From contig RCNN01000158.1 in the NCBI GenBank assembly GCA_003667245.1, positions 1 to 64,000 on the forward strand: a DNA stretch of 64,000 nt, in the 5' to 3' direction. Origin of the DNA: Heterostelium multicystogenum. Its lineage: Eukaryota > Evosea > Eumycetozoa > Acytosteliales > Acytosteliaceae. The position numbers and the translations under genes were made by a program. Of the stretch, positions 33,754 to 46,878 are shown piece after piece. The notes under the pieces were generated by a model. The model ran no database searches, had not been told where the DNA came from, and saw only the letters and a program-made list of their open reading frames with translations. Each line of letters opens with the position of its first letter. Within the stretch, counting starts at the first letter, position 1.

Positions 33754-35261
33754 TTAAACTTGATTTCGCATGTGATATTGTTTATGAATAATTAGAATTA
33801 AAGTTTGTTTAGCATTTATTCCATAGTTTTGATAGGCATATATACAATTGTAAAATTGGAAAAGAGCAGCTATAATTGTTAAAAAGATGCCATATTGGAT
33901 GACTACTCCATCCAGTGCTTCAAATTTGCCCTGGTGCACAGCACTCTGGACAACGTGAGCATAGATAGTGCACCAACAATGTAGATCGATCCCATGACTG
34001 CCAGTCTCCAAAAGTATTGGCCAAGCATATGAAAAGCTTTCCAATACAATAATATGTGGGAGTGGCACAACAATAAATAATCCAAAAATGATAAAGAATA
34101 CCGCTCTGAATGTTCTGAATCTGTAAGACTGGAAAAATGGTGCCATTACTAACTGAAATACCAACGACACCCAAAAATGAAAATACCTGTTATATAAACT
34201 ATGGCAAAAGCTTTTAAAAATTAAGTTAGTTGGTTATGGATTGTAAGTTGTTATATGGTAGCTAACATACGTTGATGACATTTTAATAAATAATAAAGAG
34301 AGGATAGTGCGATCCAAACTATCATTAAAACTGATTCCAACAATAGTCTAGTCTTGCAAACCATGTGTAGCACTTGCTCGACCACACTGCAGAATGTATG
34401 AAAGATTGTGGAGAATGCCATTTGTGCCTGAGCACAAACAAAGAAAACAAGTGAAATAATTTATCGATCGGTTGTGGGTTATCCAAAATCCAAGTATTTC
34501 GTGACAATCATTTAAAACAAAGAATAATACAGTTGCCAATAAATCTAAAAGAATATTAATTATTGTTAGGATTCAATTCAACTTTTTGCGTTAGAGTTAT
34601 GCTTTAGCGTACGTGTCCATATATTTAAAGTTTCGTTGTGTAATTTGAATATACTTGTGATGCATATGTCTGTATTGAAAAATTGACTCTATATCCAGTC
34701 TGAATGAATTCATTTCCCTGTAAGTAAGAGGGATTTCATCGTTAGTTGTAAAGACGATATTGCTCATCGCCTCTCTCTTCAGAGTGACTGTTTGATGACA
34801 GATTGTGTAGTTTTTGTGTAATTCTCTGTTTAACTAGATTCTTCGAAATCAATATTACATTGGAATTTGATCATTTAATTTAAAACATACCACTATCGTC
34901 ACTGGAATCCAATTTATCTTTGCCAAAAGAATTGAGTCAGGTGATGCCTCTGATATTGTTTTTTAATTTAATACTGCTGGTACTTGTACTGTGTCTAATG
35001 CTGGGACCAAATAAATTTATTTAGAGTGTTTGCATTGTTTGTAGTATTCAAGTTTTCATCATCTGTAAACACTTCATTATCATGGTCATGCCATCTTCTT
35101 CATCAGTGGTATTATTGGCACTACTGTTATCATTACTATCCTGGTGGTGGTGGTGGTGATTGACAATAAGCATTTCTTTCTCTTCGGAGAGCTCATCATC
35201 GTCAGCAGCGGAACCACTTACAAACGAAGTAGCATCGCTTTAATAATGATTTTGCAATCAT
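33754..35261 (-). CDS. PAQR-family (adiponectin/progestin receptor-like) seven-TM protein, frameshifted
   Basis: PAQR proteins are seven-helix membrane hydrolases/receptors with a zinc site; animal AdipoRs are ceramidases. Reading the minus strand gives an acidic N-terminus (SGSAADDDELSEEKEM, His-rich run, near 35120-35230), then TYRGNEFIQTGYRVNFSIQT (34650-34735), SFIHTFCS and WFARLDYCW (34320-34420), FRAVFFIIFGLFIV (34070-34115), RVPECCAPGQ and SSHPIWHLF (33880-33960), and a last helix IIAALFQFYNCIYAYQNYG. YRxNxFIxTGYR, the SxxxH of helix 2 and the HxxxH-like SHPIWH are the PAQR signature and zinc ligands. At least six frame changes split it, some of which may be unrecognised introns. The motifs are so well kept that I favour a live gene in poor sequence. 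Confidence 0.72.
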
Positions 35262-36057
35262 ATCTAAAACAATATAATTAATTATATAATAACAATTACC
35301 ACTACTATTATATCGTTAATAATATTAATATTATTAACTAATCTATCAGATTATCAGTTTATTTTTTGTATTAGATAAATAGATATATTTTATTATATAT
35401 TATATATAATGTAAATTGATAGATAGATAGATAATATAATATAATATATATTATAATAGGTGTAGATTGATATTTGTATGAATTAATAAAAATTCGAAAT
35501 GAACAATAGATTGTTCAATAATCGGCTTATAATTCAATAACCCCCTTTTTAAAACATAATATTAATAATTGCATAATTGTATTCCGTAAAAGGAAAATTT
35601 TTACTAAAAATTATCAAAGGGATAATTCTTAGTACAACTAATGATCAATGTATTTACTTATAATGATATTATTGTATTTTGTATCAGAATTTTAGTGTTT
35701 GATTTATTATTATGTTTGATTTTTCAAAAGATAAGTCACCTCAATATCAATCTATCTATGTTTTCTATCTGCAATGTTTCATTGTTTCTATGAATTAATT
35801 ATCTGAAAGAACTAAAGAAAATCTACCATTAGTCTCTTTTCTCTTAGATAATAATAATAATATTTAATAATAGAACCTTTAATGGTCTCAAGTTTGTTGT
35901 TTTGTTTTGTTGTTTGTTTTTTGTGTTTTTTTTTAAGTGGTTCATGGGTGAAGTTCAAATATGTATTAATTAAAATTTCATTTAGTATGTTTTAGATCTA
36001 AAAGATATTTAATTTTAAAGTAATATTATAATAAATAATAAATAGATAAAGATAAAG
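35262..36057. other. Intergenic, divergent promoter region
   Basis: AT-rich, with a strongly self-complementary TATATTATATATAATG block near 35390-35460 and GATAGATAGATA repeats. No ORF. Confidence 0.5.
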
Positions 36058-36957
36058 ATGAGTAAGAAATAGTATACTTGGGACAGAATGAGGCTATTCT
36101 ATGGATGTTTTGCTCATGGGCAAAGAGTATGGATTCTCTGTTTGATCAGCTCATGGAGTGGCCGGACTAAGTGTTGCTTCTGCCATCTATAAAGTCTATA
36201 ACCCAACTACTTTGTCGAAAAAGGTACTCACTATATGTGGTCCTGGAAGTGCGTATCTATAGATATCTACACTGATATGTAGATGAATCACTTTTGTAGT
36301 GTCTAACAAATTACATTCAAAATAGATAATGGAGGCGATGGTTTGGTTGCTGCAAGACACCTGGTGCATTTTGGTTATAAAGTTGACATACTCTATCCAA
36401 AGAGAACTGACAAAGAATCTATATAAAGTTAAGAACTTAATCGACAAGAGTCTATTGTATGGTTATAGAATGACCCGTTTTAGTTTATTAACCACAGGCT
36501 GTTGATTTTATTAGAATTTAACTTTGCAATGCAAAACATGTTGGATGTGATTTTATTGATAGCTTACCATCATTAGAGAATATTATCAATGGCTATAGCT
36601 TGGTAGTCGATTCAATCTTTGGATATAGCTTCAAGGTGACGTACGTGCTCCATTCGACACGATCATCAATACTCTCAGTATGCTGCCTGGTGACTTGGTA
36701 CCAATAGCATCTGTTGACATTCCATCTGGTTGGGACGTGGAGCAAGGTAACATCCGAAATACATTCACACCAGGTTTATTAATATCCTTGCAGCACCAAA
36801 GAAATGTGCTGAGAACTACAAAGGATTCCATTATCTAGGTGGTCGTTTCATTCCCAAGGCATTCCTCCAAGACATGGATGTCGAACTTCCCAAGTACCTT
36901 TGGTTCAATCAGTGCGTTGACATTTCATTTCAAGAACACGAAGATCCCAACCTCTAA
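36058..36957 (+). CDS. NAD(P)HX epimerase (YjeF_N / AIBP family), frameshifted
   Basis: Repairs hydrated NAD(P)H by interconverting the R and S epimers, partner of an ATP-dependent dehydratase. MSKK precedes YLGQNEAI at 36072. Then come [32 protein letters not shown] and the nucleotide-site loop [20 protein letters not shown], which forms only when the 77-nt intron 36249-36325 (GTGCGT...AATAG) is removed. [53 protein letters not shown] and [15 protein letters not shown] follow, with stop at 36957. DSIFGxxFKGxxR and SxDIPSGWxVExG are family signatures including the catalytic Asp. A second short intron probably lies near 36460-36500. Several single-base shifts interrupt the frame, but length and motif set are complete. 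Confidence 0.85.
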
Positions 36958-37144
36958 ATACTAACCCAAAATACGTTAAATAATAATTTGTTTCAAAGTG
37001 GATTTCATATGGAATTGTTTTTAATTATTTATTTAACAAAATCTTTAATATTATGTGTTGTTTTATCTTGATTATACTGATTTATTCTTGGATTTCCATA
37101 TATTTTCTTTTTTCAAACAATTAAATGTGAGAAGAAATAGTTAT

Positions 37145-37996
37145 TTAGAAGATAATGGAGAAGATGCAAGATAATACAAGTAATACAGCACTGTAGGTAA
37201 CAGTGGATGAGCTATTCTTTCCTTGGGAGGATTGTTGTTCGTTGTCTTCGTCCTTGGTCTTCTCTGCAGAGTCACTCTTTGGCTTGACTGCCTTTGGAGT
37301 TCCAAGTGGGTCTTTGTCTCAGTTGGCTTGGTGTTGGGCTCTGGCTTGTTGGTTTTGAGTTGGCTTGGGTGGTTGTGGAGCTTCCACTGGAGTCTCAACT
37401 GGTTTTGGAGTTGGCTTGGTTGGTTTAGGAAGTAGTCTTTGTTGAAGTGGGAGCCTCTGAGGAATCGTGGGGAGGAGGAGTCGACAGTTGGGGTTGAGGT
37501 TGGAGTTGGGGTGGTCTTGTTTCATAGATTTCCTTTGGAATATTCCATTATGGACCATCCTTGATGACTTGGCCATTGGCTTCATTGTGAGCTTGGCTTG
37601 TTGAGACGGTAGAGTTGTTCACGCTTCTCATAGGTGGCTACATTAGATTTGGCACGGAGCATATCATCATTCTCTTCACGAGTGATAAATCTATCATTTT
37701 CAACCATAACATAGAAACGCTTCTCTGATTGACCTGCAATGTTGTATGTAAAAATATCCTTTACTTGGGAAATGAATAGAGGTGGCATCTAGTTGTTGAT
37801 GACCGTCACCACTAATTATTTTAATTTCACGAGCAGTCTCTCCATTGGCGAATTTCCACTTGACAGTTTGTCCAGATTTCAAATGGATTGGAGACTCTAC
37901 GTTAAAGTCTTTGTCAACAACGGCAATGAAATCATTGATGCCTGATATGACACCTACAAAAAGCATCAAAACAAGTATGCTACTATAATATTTCAT
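37145..37996 (-). CDS. GPI-anchored surface protein with Pro-rich stalk
   Basis: Signal peptide MKYYSSILVLMLFVGVISG leads a compact N-terminal domain of about 110 residues (IHLKSGQTVKWKFANGE, DIFTYNIAGQSEKRFYVMVE), a beta-rich pattern that could be cupredoxin-like, though no copper ligands are evident. A stalk full of KPTPKPVETPVEAPQPPKPT-type repeats follows. The C-terminus reads SSSTVTYSAVLLVLSCIFSI and IF-stop: a small-residue site and hydrophobic tail typical of GPI attachment. Reading needs three frame changes (near 37790, 37585 and 37390). The likely role is at the cell surface or in adhesion; the family is not recognised. Confidence 0.7.
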
Positions 37997-40900
37997 TTCT
38001 TTTAGATATTAAAAACAATCTATTGACTGACGGATGAATGATGTTGATGTTGATTTTGATTTAACAAATAAATAGGAATGATACTTATTTGATTTATATA
38101 ATCTTCATATTAATATTATTAGGATAAATAATATAATATTATATGGGTTTGTGGTTGTTGTTGAACTGTTGAAATAATTATTCAAGAGCCTTCAAGTGAT
38201 TAGTTATTAATTTGTTTAAGACCTGGATTACAAAATCTGATGTTCAGTAGAATTTCCAGAAAATTAATAATCTTCCTACAAAATAAATTAATATTTCTTT
38301 TACTATATAATTGGCATTAATAATAATTTATTATTGTTTTTGTTATTTGATTAGTTGGAGAATAAAAAATGTTAATAAATATTGTTTGTATGTGAGTAAT
38401 TATAATTATATTTATTATTATTATTTAATTAACAATTTATAATGTAATAATAATAATTTAAATTCCATTCAAAGCAAATCAAATTATATGATATGGTCAA
38501 TAATAATTTGTATACTCAAATGTACATGGAAATCAAATAATAAATAATGAATAATATTAATAATTTGATCTACATACACTACATTAGCTCAAATCAAGTT
38601 CTTCATACCCTAATATCACGATAATATACATTTGAAGTTGTAAACAACCAAAATCAAACCAACACCGTGAAGCAATCAAACCATAAAGAAATACAATAAT
38701 CATCATCATCAAATAATCATATCATACATATATCACATGAAAATCATGTGAGTAATAAACAATTATAATACTACTACAATGTATATGATAAAAGTACAAC
38801 ATAACTCACACCACTACCACCACCATCATCACACCACTACCCCACTTAAATATATAAGATGAACTAGTAGTTATGTATATATATATGTATGAATGTTTTG
38901 AATTGATGTATGATCATTTACACTTCTCACCGTTGTTATTGAATGCACTTCACAACCTTCATTGGAGTGTTGACTGTTTTGTTTTGATGAATGTAGTGTG
39001 ATATTAATTATTTGTTTATTTATTGTTGTTATTTTGTTCTGTCATTGAGCACACACCCAACAGATAATAATAATAATCAAAATTCAGTGTGTTTGGGTAG
39101 AAAAATTATCGTGTATGATCAATTTATCTTCAGAAGCAGTGGCGGAGTCAATCAATATGAATGTATAATAATAAAAATTATAATAATAATAATAATAATA
39201 ATAATATAATTATTATTATTAATATGATTTCGTTAACATACAAAAGATTTACAAATGATCAAGTTGTAATGATAAATACTAAACCATAAACCCTATTTGA
39301 CAGTACTGTACTGAATTAAATAGTTTTTAGTATTATTATTAATACTAAGTATATATGCTTTAGTTTCTCAATTCTGATTCATTATTGTTGGAAATAATGT
39401 ATTTAATTAAATTGAGAGTTAGATAGTTTTAACTACTTTACTTTGATGACTTTGTTTTCTTTTAATTTAATTTAAGACAAGTCCAATTTATAAACTACTG
39501 GTGTGTGACGCAAAGCAAGATCATGAAAGGACAACTACAACTAAACTATAGATGAGCACAGTCTAACATCGCCCACTATAATCTTTACTTGTAGTTTTAT
39601 TTTCTTAGATTCAAACATTTAATTAAGATGTTATTTAGTAGTAGTAGTTAATAATATTAATGTTGTTTGGCTGGTGAGTACCAAAATAACCAACCATATA
39701 TAATGATCTAATTTGGTGCATGATTAATGACTAAATCATCAAAAATTGATCGATCAGTCACAGCTCATTACTTGAATGACAACAAAAAAAACATTTAATA
39801 TTAATATTTTTTTATTTTTGGTCTTGATTGCTGGATGGAAATGGTAGTATTATTTTTTTTTTGTTGATTGTGGTTTTAGGGTTGTAAGGCTTTTTCCTTG
39901 TTTGGATTGCAATAACAGTAGAATAGCATAGATAGAGTAGAATAAACAAAGATAACAATATACTAATAATAACTACAGCAATAAGTTCTATACACTTCAA
40001 ATTTTTGTCTTTTAAGCAAATTAAATTTAAACAAACAAACACATCCACATCAATCGATCAATAAATAATCAATCAATAATCAATAAAATCTCAGAAAGAA
40101 AATAGCCATTCCCTTAAAAGTTTAGTATTGTTCGCACTGTGGTTGGGTTTTATTTATAATTTTAAACCAACCAATCGAATTCGTCTCATTTACAAATAAT
40201 AATAATTGCCATTTTCAAACCAATCAATTCAATCAATCAACATACAACATATATTAATAATAGTAACATCACCATTTGTATAACAACAACAACAAACAAC
40301 AACAGCAGCATTAACAACAGCAATAACAACAAACAACTTAACTGACGTTGTTTGTATAAAGTGTAGAACAAACAGTACTTGTAATAATAATAATAGAAGG
40401 AACATTAGTCGACGACACCTAGCCAATTGTCAACTTTGTTTTACTTGAAAAAATACTAAAATTACAACCACTACTTATACACCACACACATAGTCACGCA
40501 AGTTTCAATCTATATTTTTACTGTTGCTACTGCTCATATTCCAACTACAACCACAACAACAATAACAACAACTGCAGAAGTGTGGTATTTTAAGGTTTTA
40601 TTTTTTCGATATCTGTCTTTCTATCTCTTAATCTATTCAAATTTATCCAATCCATTTATTTGATCCGCTTTTAACTATTTAAAAACTACCTATTTTTATT
40701 ATTACTATTACCATTATCATCATTTGCTTCATATAAAATACAAGTTATTTACAAATAGCTTTTATATTCTTCTTTAAATTTGTAAAGTTTATTTATTAAT
40801 CTATCTTTTATATTAAACTTCATCATCACCATCATCATCATCGTAATTTAATATATATATACTATTTATATATACATTTACCTTATTTATTTGCTTATAT

Positions 40901-41040
40901 ATATATCCTATTTATTTATGTATTTATAATATAACATTAAACAACCAACAACACTCGAAACACTATACTACACTCGAAACACTCAAACAGTTCATCTTAA
41001 ATTACTTAAATAAGAAACAAATAAATTAAAGTATATAAAA
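37997..41040. other. Long intergenic region
   Basis: 3 kb of AT-rich DNA between divergent genes. It holds AAT repeats (39181-39205), CAACAA tracts (40285-40335), poly-T, and ATCATC/ACCACC runs (38815-38835, 40810-40840). Short ORFs at 39012, 39812 and 40229 have simple-sequence composition and are not called. Confidence 0.5.
39181..39205. repeat. (AAT)n microsatellite
   Basis: Eight AAT units in non-coding DNA. Confidence 0.85.
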
Positions 41041-44000
41041 ATGAGTGAAATTGCAGAAGATAAAAGAAAAACAGCACCACCCTCTTCGTTATTACATCAA
41101 CAGTCCTCGTTTGGAAATTCAAAACCGATTGGTGTTGCACCTTTGCGAACTTCACACATAATTTAAAACACCACTCGATTTAAATGGAAATGCAAATGGA
41201 TCTGGAAACGGAACACCACCACAACCAAAACCAAGAACATTTTCAGTAAATGTATCATCCTCATCACTGCAAAATGGAATGGACTCAATGAAGTCACAAT
41301 CACAGCCACAACCACAGCCACAATCACAGTCAACTAATGTATCACCAAGATCAAATCAATCACCTGCAATCACTACAACTTCGGCTGCTGATAGTGGTAA
41401 TCAAGCATTGGTAAATGGACAGGCATTGTCTCCAAGCATGCAATCAAACTCTTCGGCATCACCCACACCTATTACAGCTTCGCAATCTACTTCACAGCAG
41501 CAGTTAAAATCACTGAAATCGCCACCACCAAAGTTAGCACCACGCCAACCTTCATCTTTCAACTTATCACCAAATTCGTCTAGCAGCTCCCTCCTGGTAG
41601 TGCTAACAGCAATCTTAGTGAAGCCGACTCGGATACCAGCAGTTTCTTGGGTATGCCTCCAGCTTCATGGGAGATGATCTCGACCAGGTTGGAGACGATG
41701 CAGACGATGACGACACCGATGAGGAAGAGGAAGAGATGCACGAAAACTTCTTAAAGGAGCTCGGTCTTGGTAATAAGAGCAGGAACGAACTCAAAGAGCA
41801 GGAGATGAAGGAAATGGAGCTACTGGCAGGTGGTACCAAGTTCAGAGTTACACGTTGCTTTGTTGGATTGGGATCACCAGCACCAACTTCGGCCTCCAAT
41901 CCATCGAGAAAGAGCATTTATCCAACCCAGCCACCAGCATCGGCTCCCACCGCAGCTGCACCATCTCAACCTCAAACATTGCAAAACTCCAATAGAAAGA
42001 CAGTATTTAACCCTCGATTTTCGATCTATCGACCAGTTGCACCCCGTAAGCCACTTCCACCACCACCTCAACGCAAGCCAGTTGCCAGAACCTACACAGA
42101 GGCGCAAGTCAAAGCAGCAATCAAAATTCAAAAGTGTTGGCGTAGATATCAGCAAATGTTACCATTTAAGAAATTGAGTATGTAAACATTATCTGTCAGA
42201 GAAGTGATGATCGGTGTACTTACTTTTGCATTACCAACAGAAATTTTGTATAGATATAGATGGAACATTGTACAGGAGATATATAATACTGAGAAGACAT
42301 ATTTGAAGACTTTGGAGCAACTTTCACAACTATTTATTGAACCATTGCGAAAGAATGGATTGATCAGCCAGGACGATGTAAAACTGATTTTCGGTGGTAT
42401 CGATGCAATCATTGCTATCAACACGACCTTGATGGGCGACATTGAGTCGATTCTCGAAAACTGGACACCATATTCTATCCTTGGAAAGTCATTCACAACA
42501 CTTGGTGTATTCCTCAAGGCCTACACAGACTATGTGAAGAACTTTGATTTTTCATTGCGTCGTCTTGAAGCATGTTCCAAAGAAATGAAATTTGTTGCAT
42601 TCATCAAGCAAGCAGAAGACAAAACAGTTCCTCGTTCACGTTTGGAATCACTGCTGATCACACCAGTCCAACGTATTCCAAGATACGTATTGCTCCTTCA
42701 GGACCTATTGAAACACACTGAGGAATCACATCCTGACTTCCCACACATCTCAGAGGGTTTGGAAATTATTAAGAAAGTGGCCATTTCAATCAATGACACC
42801 AAGAGACGTGCTGACAACTCACTCAAAGTAATTGAAGTTCAAAACAAACTAGTTGGTAAATTCCCTGTAAGTATTATTCCTCAGAATTCTTACATTGGTT
42901 TTGGCGCTAACCTAAAACTGTTTCTTTAGAATTTGGTTGTAGCTGATCGTAGATACGTACATGAAGGATATCTTTTGAGTGGTCCAAATAATGTTAAGAC
43001 TAAAAAAGTTTATATATTCTTATTTAATGATATTATTATTTTCTCAAGAGTATGTTAGCTATACCATAGGTTCACTTCCGGCATGAAACTAACTTATTAT
43101 CATCACATAGCAATCATCGAATAAGTTATTCAGTAAATCTAAATTCAAATTTTTAAAGATTGAAGATTTATTACCATCGCCATCCTTAACAGATATACCA
43201 AATAATCGTATGCTATCTATTTTGCAACTCACATACCATATTATTCAGTTACTAATACTTTTCTTGTCCGAATTTAGCTATTATGACACATGCCTTCGAA
43301 ATAGAATTGAGATCTGTTACTTGTACATTCATGCAGAGTCAGAAGATTCAAAACAGATTTGGTTGAGTAATTTCAGAAAGGTTTTCAGTGATATCAATAG
43401 TCAACAGAATAATAATCAAACATTGGATAAGAGAGCAGTTGAAAAAGCTGGTCAAGCCAAGACATATATTGAGAATCACTTTACAAATATTATGGTTAAA
43501 GGAAGAGTCACTCGAGGTGGTACAGTAAGAGGACAAGCACCAGACTCGGAAGACTCATCTGATTCACCAAATAACACTGGAAATGAATCTCAAGGTGCTG
43601 CAGGTAATGAGCGCTATCCAATGATGGTAAGACAAGCCACTTTCCACAATATGACCATTCTTCAACGTGAAGAAAGATTGAAAGGAATGGCCGAGGAGAC
43701 CTCTCAACTGAAGATGGAGCACCAGAAATCAGAGCAACAACAAAAATTTTAATAACAACCTCAACAATATCAACCAAAGCCTTGGAAATATGAACCATCT
43801 CAATGGTGCTGGTCAAACACAAGCCTCAGATAACAAGTACGCATCTGTTAAATTTGGCACAGTAGGACGATCCACTATTTTGCCACCAAAGAAAGACAAT
43901 TCATCAGAGGATCTTAACCATCACTTGGATGGTACAGCCACACTAGCTCCAGAGAAAAAACGAACCGGTGCACCATCACTCAACAAGATCTTTTCGACAA

Positions 44001-44155
44001 TCAATCTCACTTCGTCTTCCAAGGACAAAGACACTAAAACCAAATCGCCTCCTTCTCTTTCAGCAATGAACAACTCATCTGCCAAACAGAGTACACTTAA
44101 TCTCTCTGCCCTAAACTCTGAGCTAAAGAACAGACAGAATCAAAACCAGTCTTAA
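41041..44155 (+). CDS. RhoGEF with IQ motif, DH and PH domains
   Basis: Activates Rho/Rac GTPases by GDP-GTP exchange in actin control. Exons: 41041-42177, 42241-42866, 42930-43049, 43111-43207, 43278-44155; introns of 63, 63, 61 and 70 nt, all GT-AG and in phase. The N-terminus is a Ser/Pro/Gln-rich leader with an acidic patch (DDADDDDTDEEEEE). An IQ calmodulin-binding motif AAIKIQKCWRRYQQ precedes the DH domain: IVQEIYNTEKTYLKTLEQL (CR1), SRLESLLITPVQRIPRYVLL (CR3, the QRIxRY core), and a C-terminal helix. PH follows: EGYLLSGPNN, KVYIFLFNDIIIFS, FEIELRSVTC, SKQIWLSNFRKVF. A Ser/Lys-rich tail ends it. Shifts lie near 41160, 41590, 41665, 43335 and in an A-run near 43743. Confidence 0.92.
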
Positions 44156-44332
44156 GTAAACAACCAACAAAACCAATCCTATTTATTTCAACCAATCCAA
44201 TCATTTTTACACTTGAATCCAATTCAATCCTTATTTAATAAATTATGTATTATATGCAAGTTTAAAGATCTTTTAGTTTTGTATTTATGAAACAGACTAA
44301 TAAACTTTGAATTAGAATCTTTGAGGAAATGT

Positions 44333-44849
44333 TTATTGTTCAGGTGGAACTGGTTCTAAAATTCTAATTAGTAAATCTAATAAATCTGAACGTGTACACA
44401 TTCCAACTAATTTTCCATTAGTATCAACGACAGGAAGTCCACCCACATCCGAAACACGCAATAATTTGGCAACATCAACAACTGGAGAATTCTCTTCAAT
44501 AGTTAAAGGATTATTTTTCATGATTTGAGATACCTAATTTAAAAATTAGTAAGTTTAATAAGAATGAAAATAATTGTAGAATATTTACTTTATGTTGTGA
44601 TAGTTTTATTACTCTGTCTTCATTGGACTCTGGCAAGAATGGACTATCACATGCTAATCTTAAATCTCTATCAGTAATAATTCCTTTTAGATTTCCATCT
44701 TCATCGATGACAGGAACTCTATGAATGGCATGAGTATTCAAGCACTTCAAAGCCATATCCAATGTTGAGTCCATTGATACACTATAGATTGTCTTTGTCA
44801 TTAGATGTTTAACCAAGACATTGGTTAAATTTGAAAGTTTAGTTGCCAT
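44333..44849 (-). CDS. CBS-domain pair protein
   Basis: A compact two-exon gene, 153 residues, both exons intact. Exon 1 is 44589-44849, the intron 44534-44588 (55 nt, GTAAAT...ATTAG), exon 2 44333-44533. It is essentially one Bateman module: first CBS LVKHLMTKTIYSVSMDSTL, IHRVPVIDEDGNLKGIITDR and DLRLA; second CBS IMKNNPLTIEENSPVVDVAK, GGLPVVDTNGKLVGMCTRSD. Such stand-alone modules bind adenine nucleotides or NAD and act as energy sensors or channel/enzyme regulators. The partner is unknown. The GxxTxxD-type ribose-phosphate motif (GIITDRD, GMCTRSD) is present in both repeats, so nucleotide binding is likely. Confidence 0.93.
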
Positions 44850-45279
44850 ATTAAATTATCTTTCAATCTTTTTTTAATATTTCTTAAAATTAATAATAAG
44901 TATTTATTAATATCTAAAATTAATTAAATAATGAATGAACAACAAAAGATTAAAAATGAACAAACACTTTCTTCATTGTTCCAATAAGTTGGTCAGTGCT
45001 AATTATTTTTTATTATTTTTATTGGGAAATAATAATATTACCAAATGTGGTATTTTTTTCTAATCTTGTGAAATTCAATTTTATATTAGTGTATTTAAAT
45101 GTATTTTTTTATTTTTTCTATTTTTGGTGGAATTAAAGTGATTTGGGGTAAGGGGTATGGGTTTTCATGAAAAGGGATGTTTTTTGATGATTTACAACTT
45201 TCTTTATTAGGTTGAAATAAACTTTGTTGTTGATCTTAAGTTTAGTGGGAGCTTTTGTAAAAGTTAAACCCACTGTTTC
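44850..45279. other. Intergenic
   Basis: AT-rich DNA upstream of the CBS gene; no supported gene. Confidence 0.5.
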
Positions 45280-45436
45280 ATAGATTCTGATTACATTTCT
45301 GAATATCCACTTACATTCAATCCACATGTGGTCTATTCCAAAGAAGACCCAGAGAAGTAAACGTATTCACTGTATACGCATTGTATCCATGTGGATTGAA
45401 TGTAAGTGGATATTCAGAAATGTAATCAGAATCTAT
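45280..45436. repeat. 50-bp perfect inverted repeat with 57-nt loop
   Basis: Arm 1 is 45280-45329 and arm 2 45387-45436; all 50 bases pair. Each arm read outward encodes the same peptide MWIECKWIFRNVIRIY in short ORFs on opposite strands, which is how the repeat shows up. No terminal-repeat transposase or TSD was found. It could be a fold-back element, a hairpin RNA source, or an assembly fold-back artefact. Confidence 0.9.
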
Positions 45437-45978
45437 TACAGATACTTGTTGTTCCAGATCCATTTCATTGTTCTGAAGATTTGTTTCAGTAGGTTCACGT
45501 CAATGTTGGCCAACTTACTCGACACAGTGGAGTGTACGATTCCACCGCAGTATTGAAAATTTCTATAACAATTTTCTTGCATTCTGTGTGGAATTATTTC
45601 TTCTTATGATGGGAATATACTGATGTTTTTGTATATTTTTTTCCTTTAGATCTCTTCGAGAAGTTATTATCGTGCTTGCATTGTACTGTAGCTCTGGAAC
45701 CTCTATCACACACAGGAACCAGAACACCGACCAGATGAATGAGACGAATGTTTTTGTTGATGTTTATTTCCACTTCTTACGGAAGTAAAGGTTGATTTAC
45801 AACCATTGGTATGTTGACTACATAATATAGAAATAGAAATTAACAAATTAATTTTTATTAGAGAAAAATGGGTTTTGAATAATAAATGGGGTTATTTTAT
45901 TGAATTTTTTTATTTAATAAATATAGTTCGTATTACTCTGAGAGTCAATTGTATTATCATTTGTTTAAATTATCGTGA
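45437..45978. other. Intergenic next to inverted repeat
   Basis: Contains locally GC-richer stretches (45655-45790) without a sustained ORF; possibly gene debris. Confidence 0.4.
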
Positions 45979-46455
45979 TGGATCATCTTAACCAAGTATT
46001 GGCACATTCTTTCTCCCAATATGTTGGATGTTCCAAAGCTACTATTCAACATCTAAATTTACCAACAGTCGAATTGTGAATTCCTCAATGATTCTGTTTG
46101 GATATTTATATTGTTCATGCTACCTCACCTGTTATGTTCTCTCTCTCTTTGGAAAACCCACAATGTGATATAGTTGAACCTGACATCAAAGGAAACATTC
46201 TTGTTTTAGAAACATCAGCATCATTAGGAAGTTGTAATCATTTCATCTGTTGGAGCAATCTAGGATCTTTCTAGCTCCAAAACTGTCTATACTAGAACGA
46301 TTGGAACAAATAAGGGTACCATTAAATCTCCCTATGCACACTCCAAGTATAATGGCACGTAAATGGTCAGCCATGTTCAGCAATATCGTGAGAACAATGA
46401 CAAGCAAGATATGATCCTCATTTTGATAAAGCCAATAGCCAATAATATAAGTTAA
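45979..46455 (+). pseudogene. Degenerate coding remnant, unknown
   Basis: An ATG at 45979 opens MDHLNQVLAHSFSQYVGCSK and AIQHL-like text that stops after 30 codons. Further pieces in other frames have protein-like content: SLENPQCDIVEPDIKGN, LVLETSASLGSCNHFICW, KTVYTRTIGTNKGTIKSPYA, MVSHVQQYRENNDKQDMILI. I do not recognise the parent. It is either a decayed gene or a frameshift-ridden one. Confidence 0.4.
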
Positions 46456-46878
46456 TAAGAAATTATAACTATAAAATATATATTTAGACAGATCTCGGTT
46501 TGTTCATTTGGGATTGAAGTATTAATTAATTGCTGTATGAGATCTTGTAGAAACAAAAACCATTTAGAAATTAAAAATGGCACTACCTATCAACAAAATT
46601 AATATTATGGTTTGTCTAGATTAATGATTTTCTGACTAAAATCCGATTTTTAAATTCGAAAACAAATCTTATACTTTGAAGTTCTTTACAAATATATGAG
46701 TGTTTGTTTGTTTGTTGATTGTTTATTTATTTACAAAAGGATGTCATTTATTATATACAAATGTCAATATTGAAGAGAGGGTTCAAGTTGTCATACGTAT
46801 TTGTTGATAGATAGATACAATTGTATTCTGTTGGTTTTGTTGTTGTCGAACGAATATTATTAAGAATTTATATGTTAA
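46456..46878. other. Intergenic
   Basis: AT-rich, including a GTTTGTTTGTTTGTTGATTG stretch near 46700; no gene. Confidence 0.5.

Noticed and set aside
33754..34170. Loss of the PAQR zinc-binding histidines (long frame reads GVVIQYGIF)
   Set aside because: The neighbouring frame reads SSHPIWHLF at the same place, so the histidines are present and only the frame is shifted.
39012..40426. ORFs of 65-78 codons in the 3-kb spacer
   Set aside because: Composed of AAT/CAA simple repeats, with hydrophobic runs caused by T-rich DNA.
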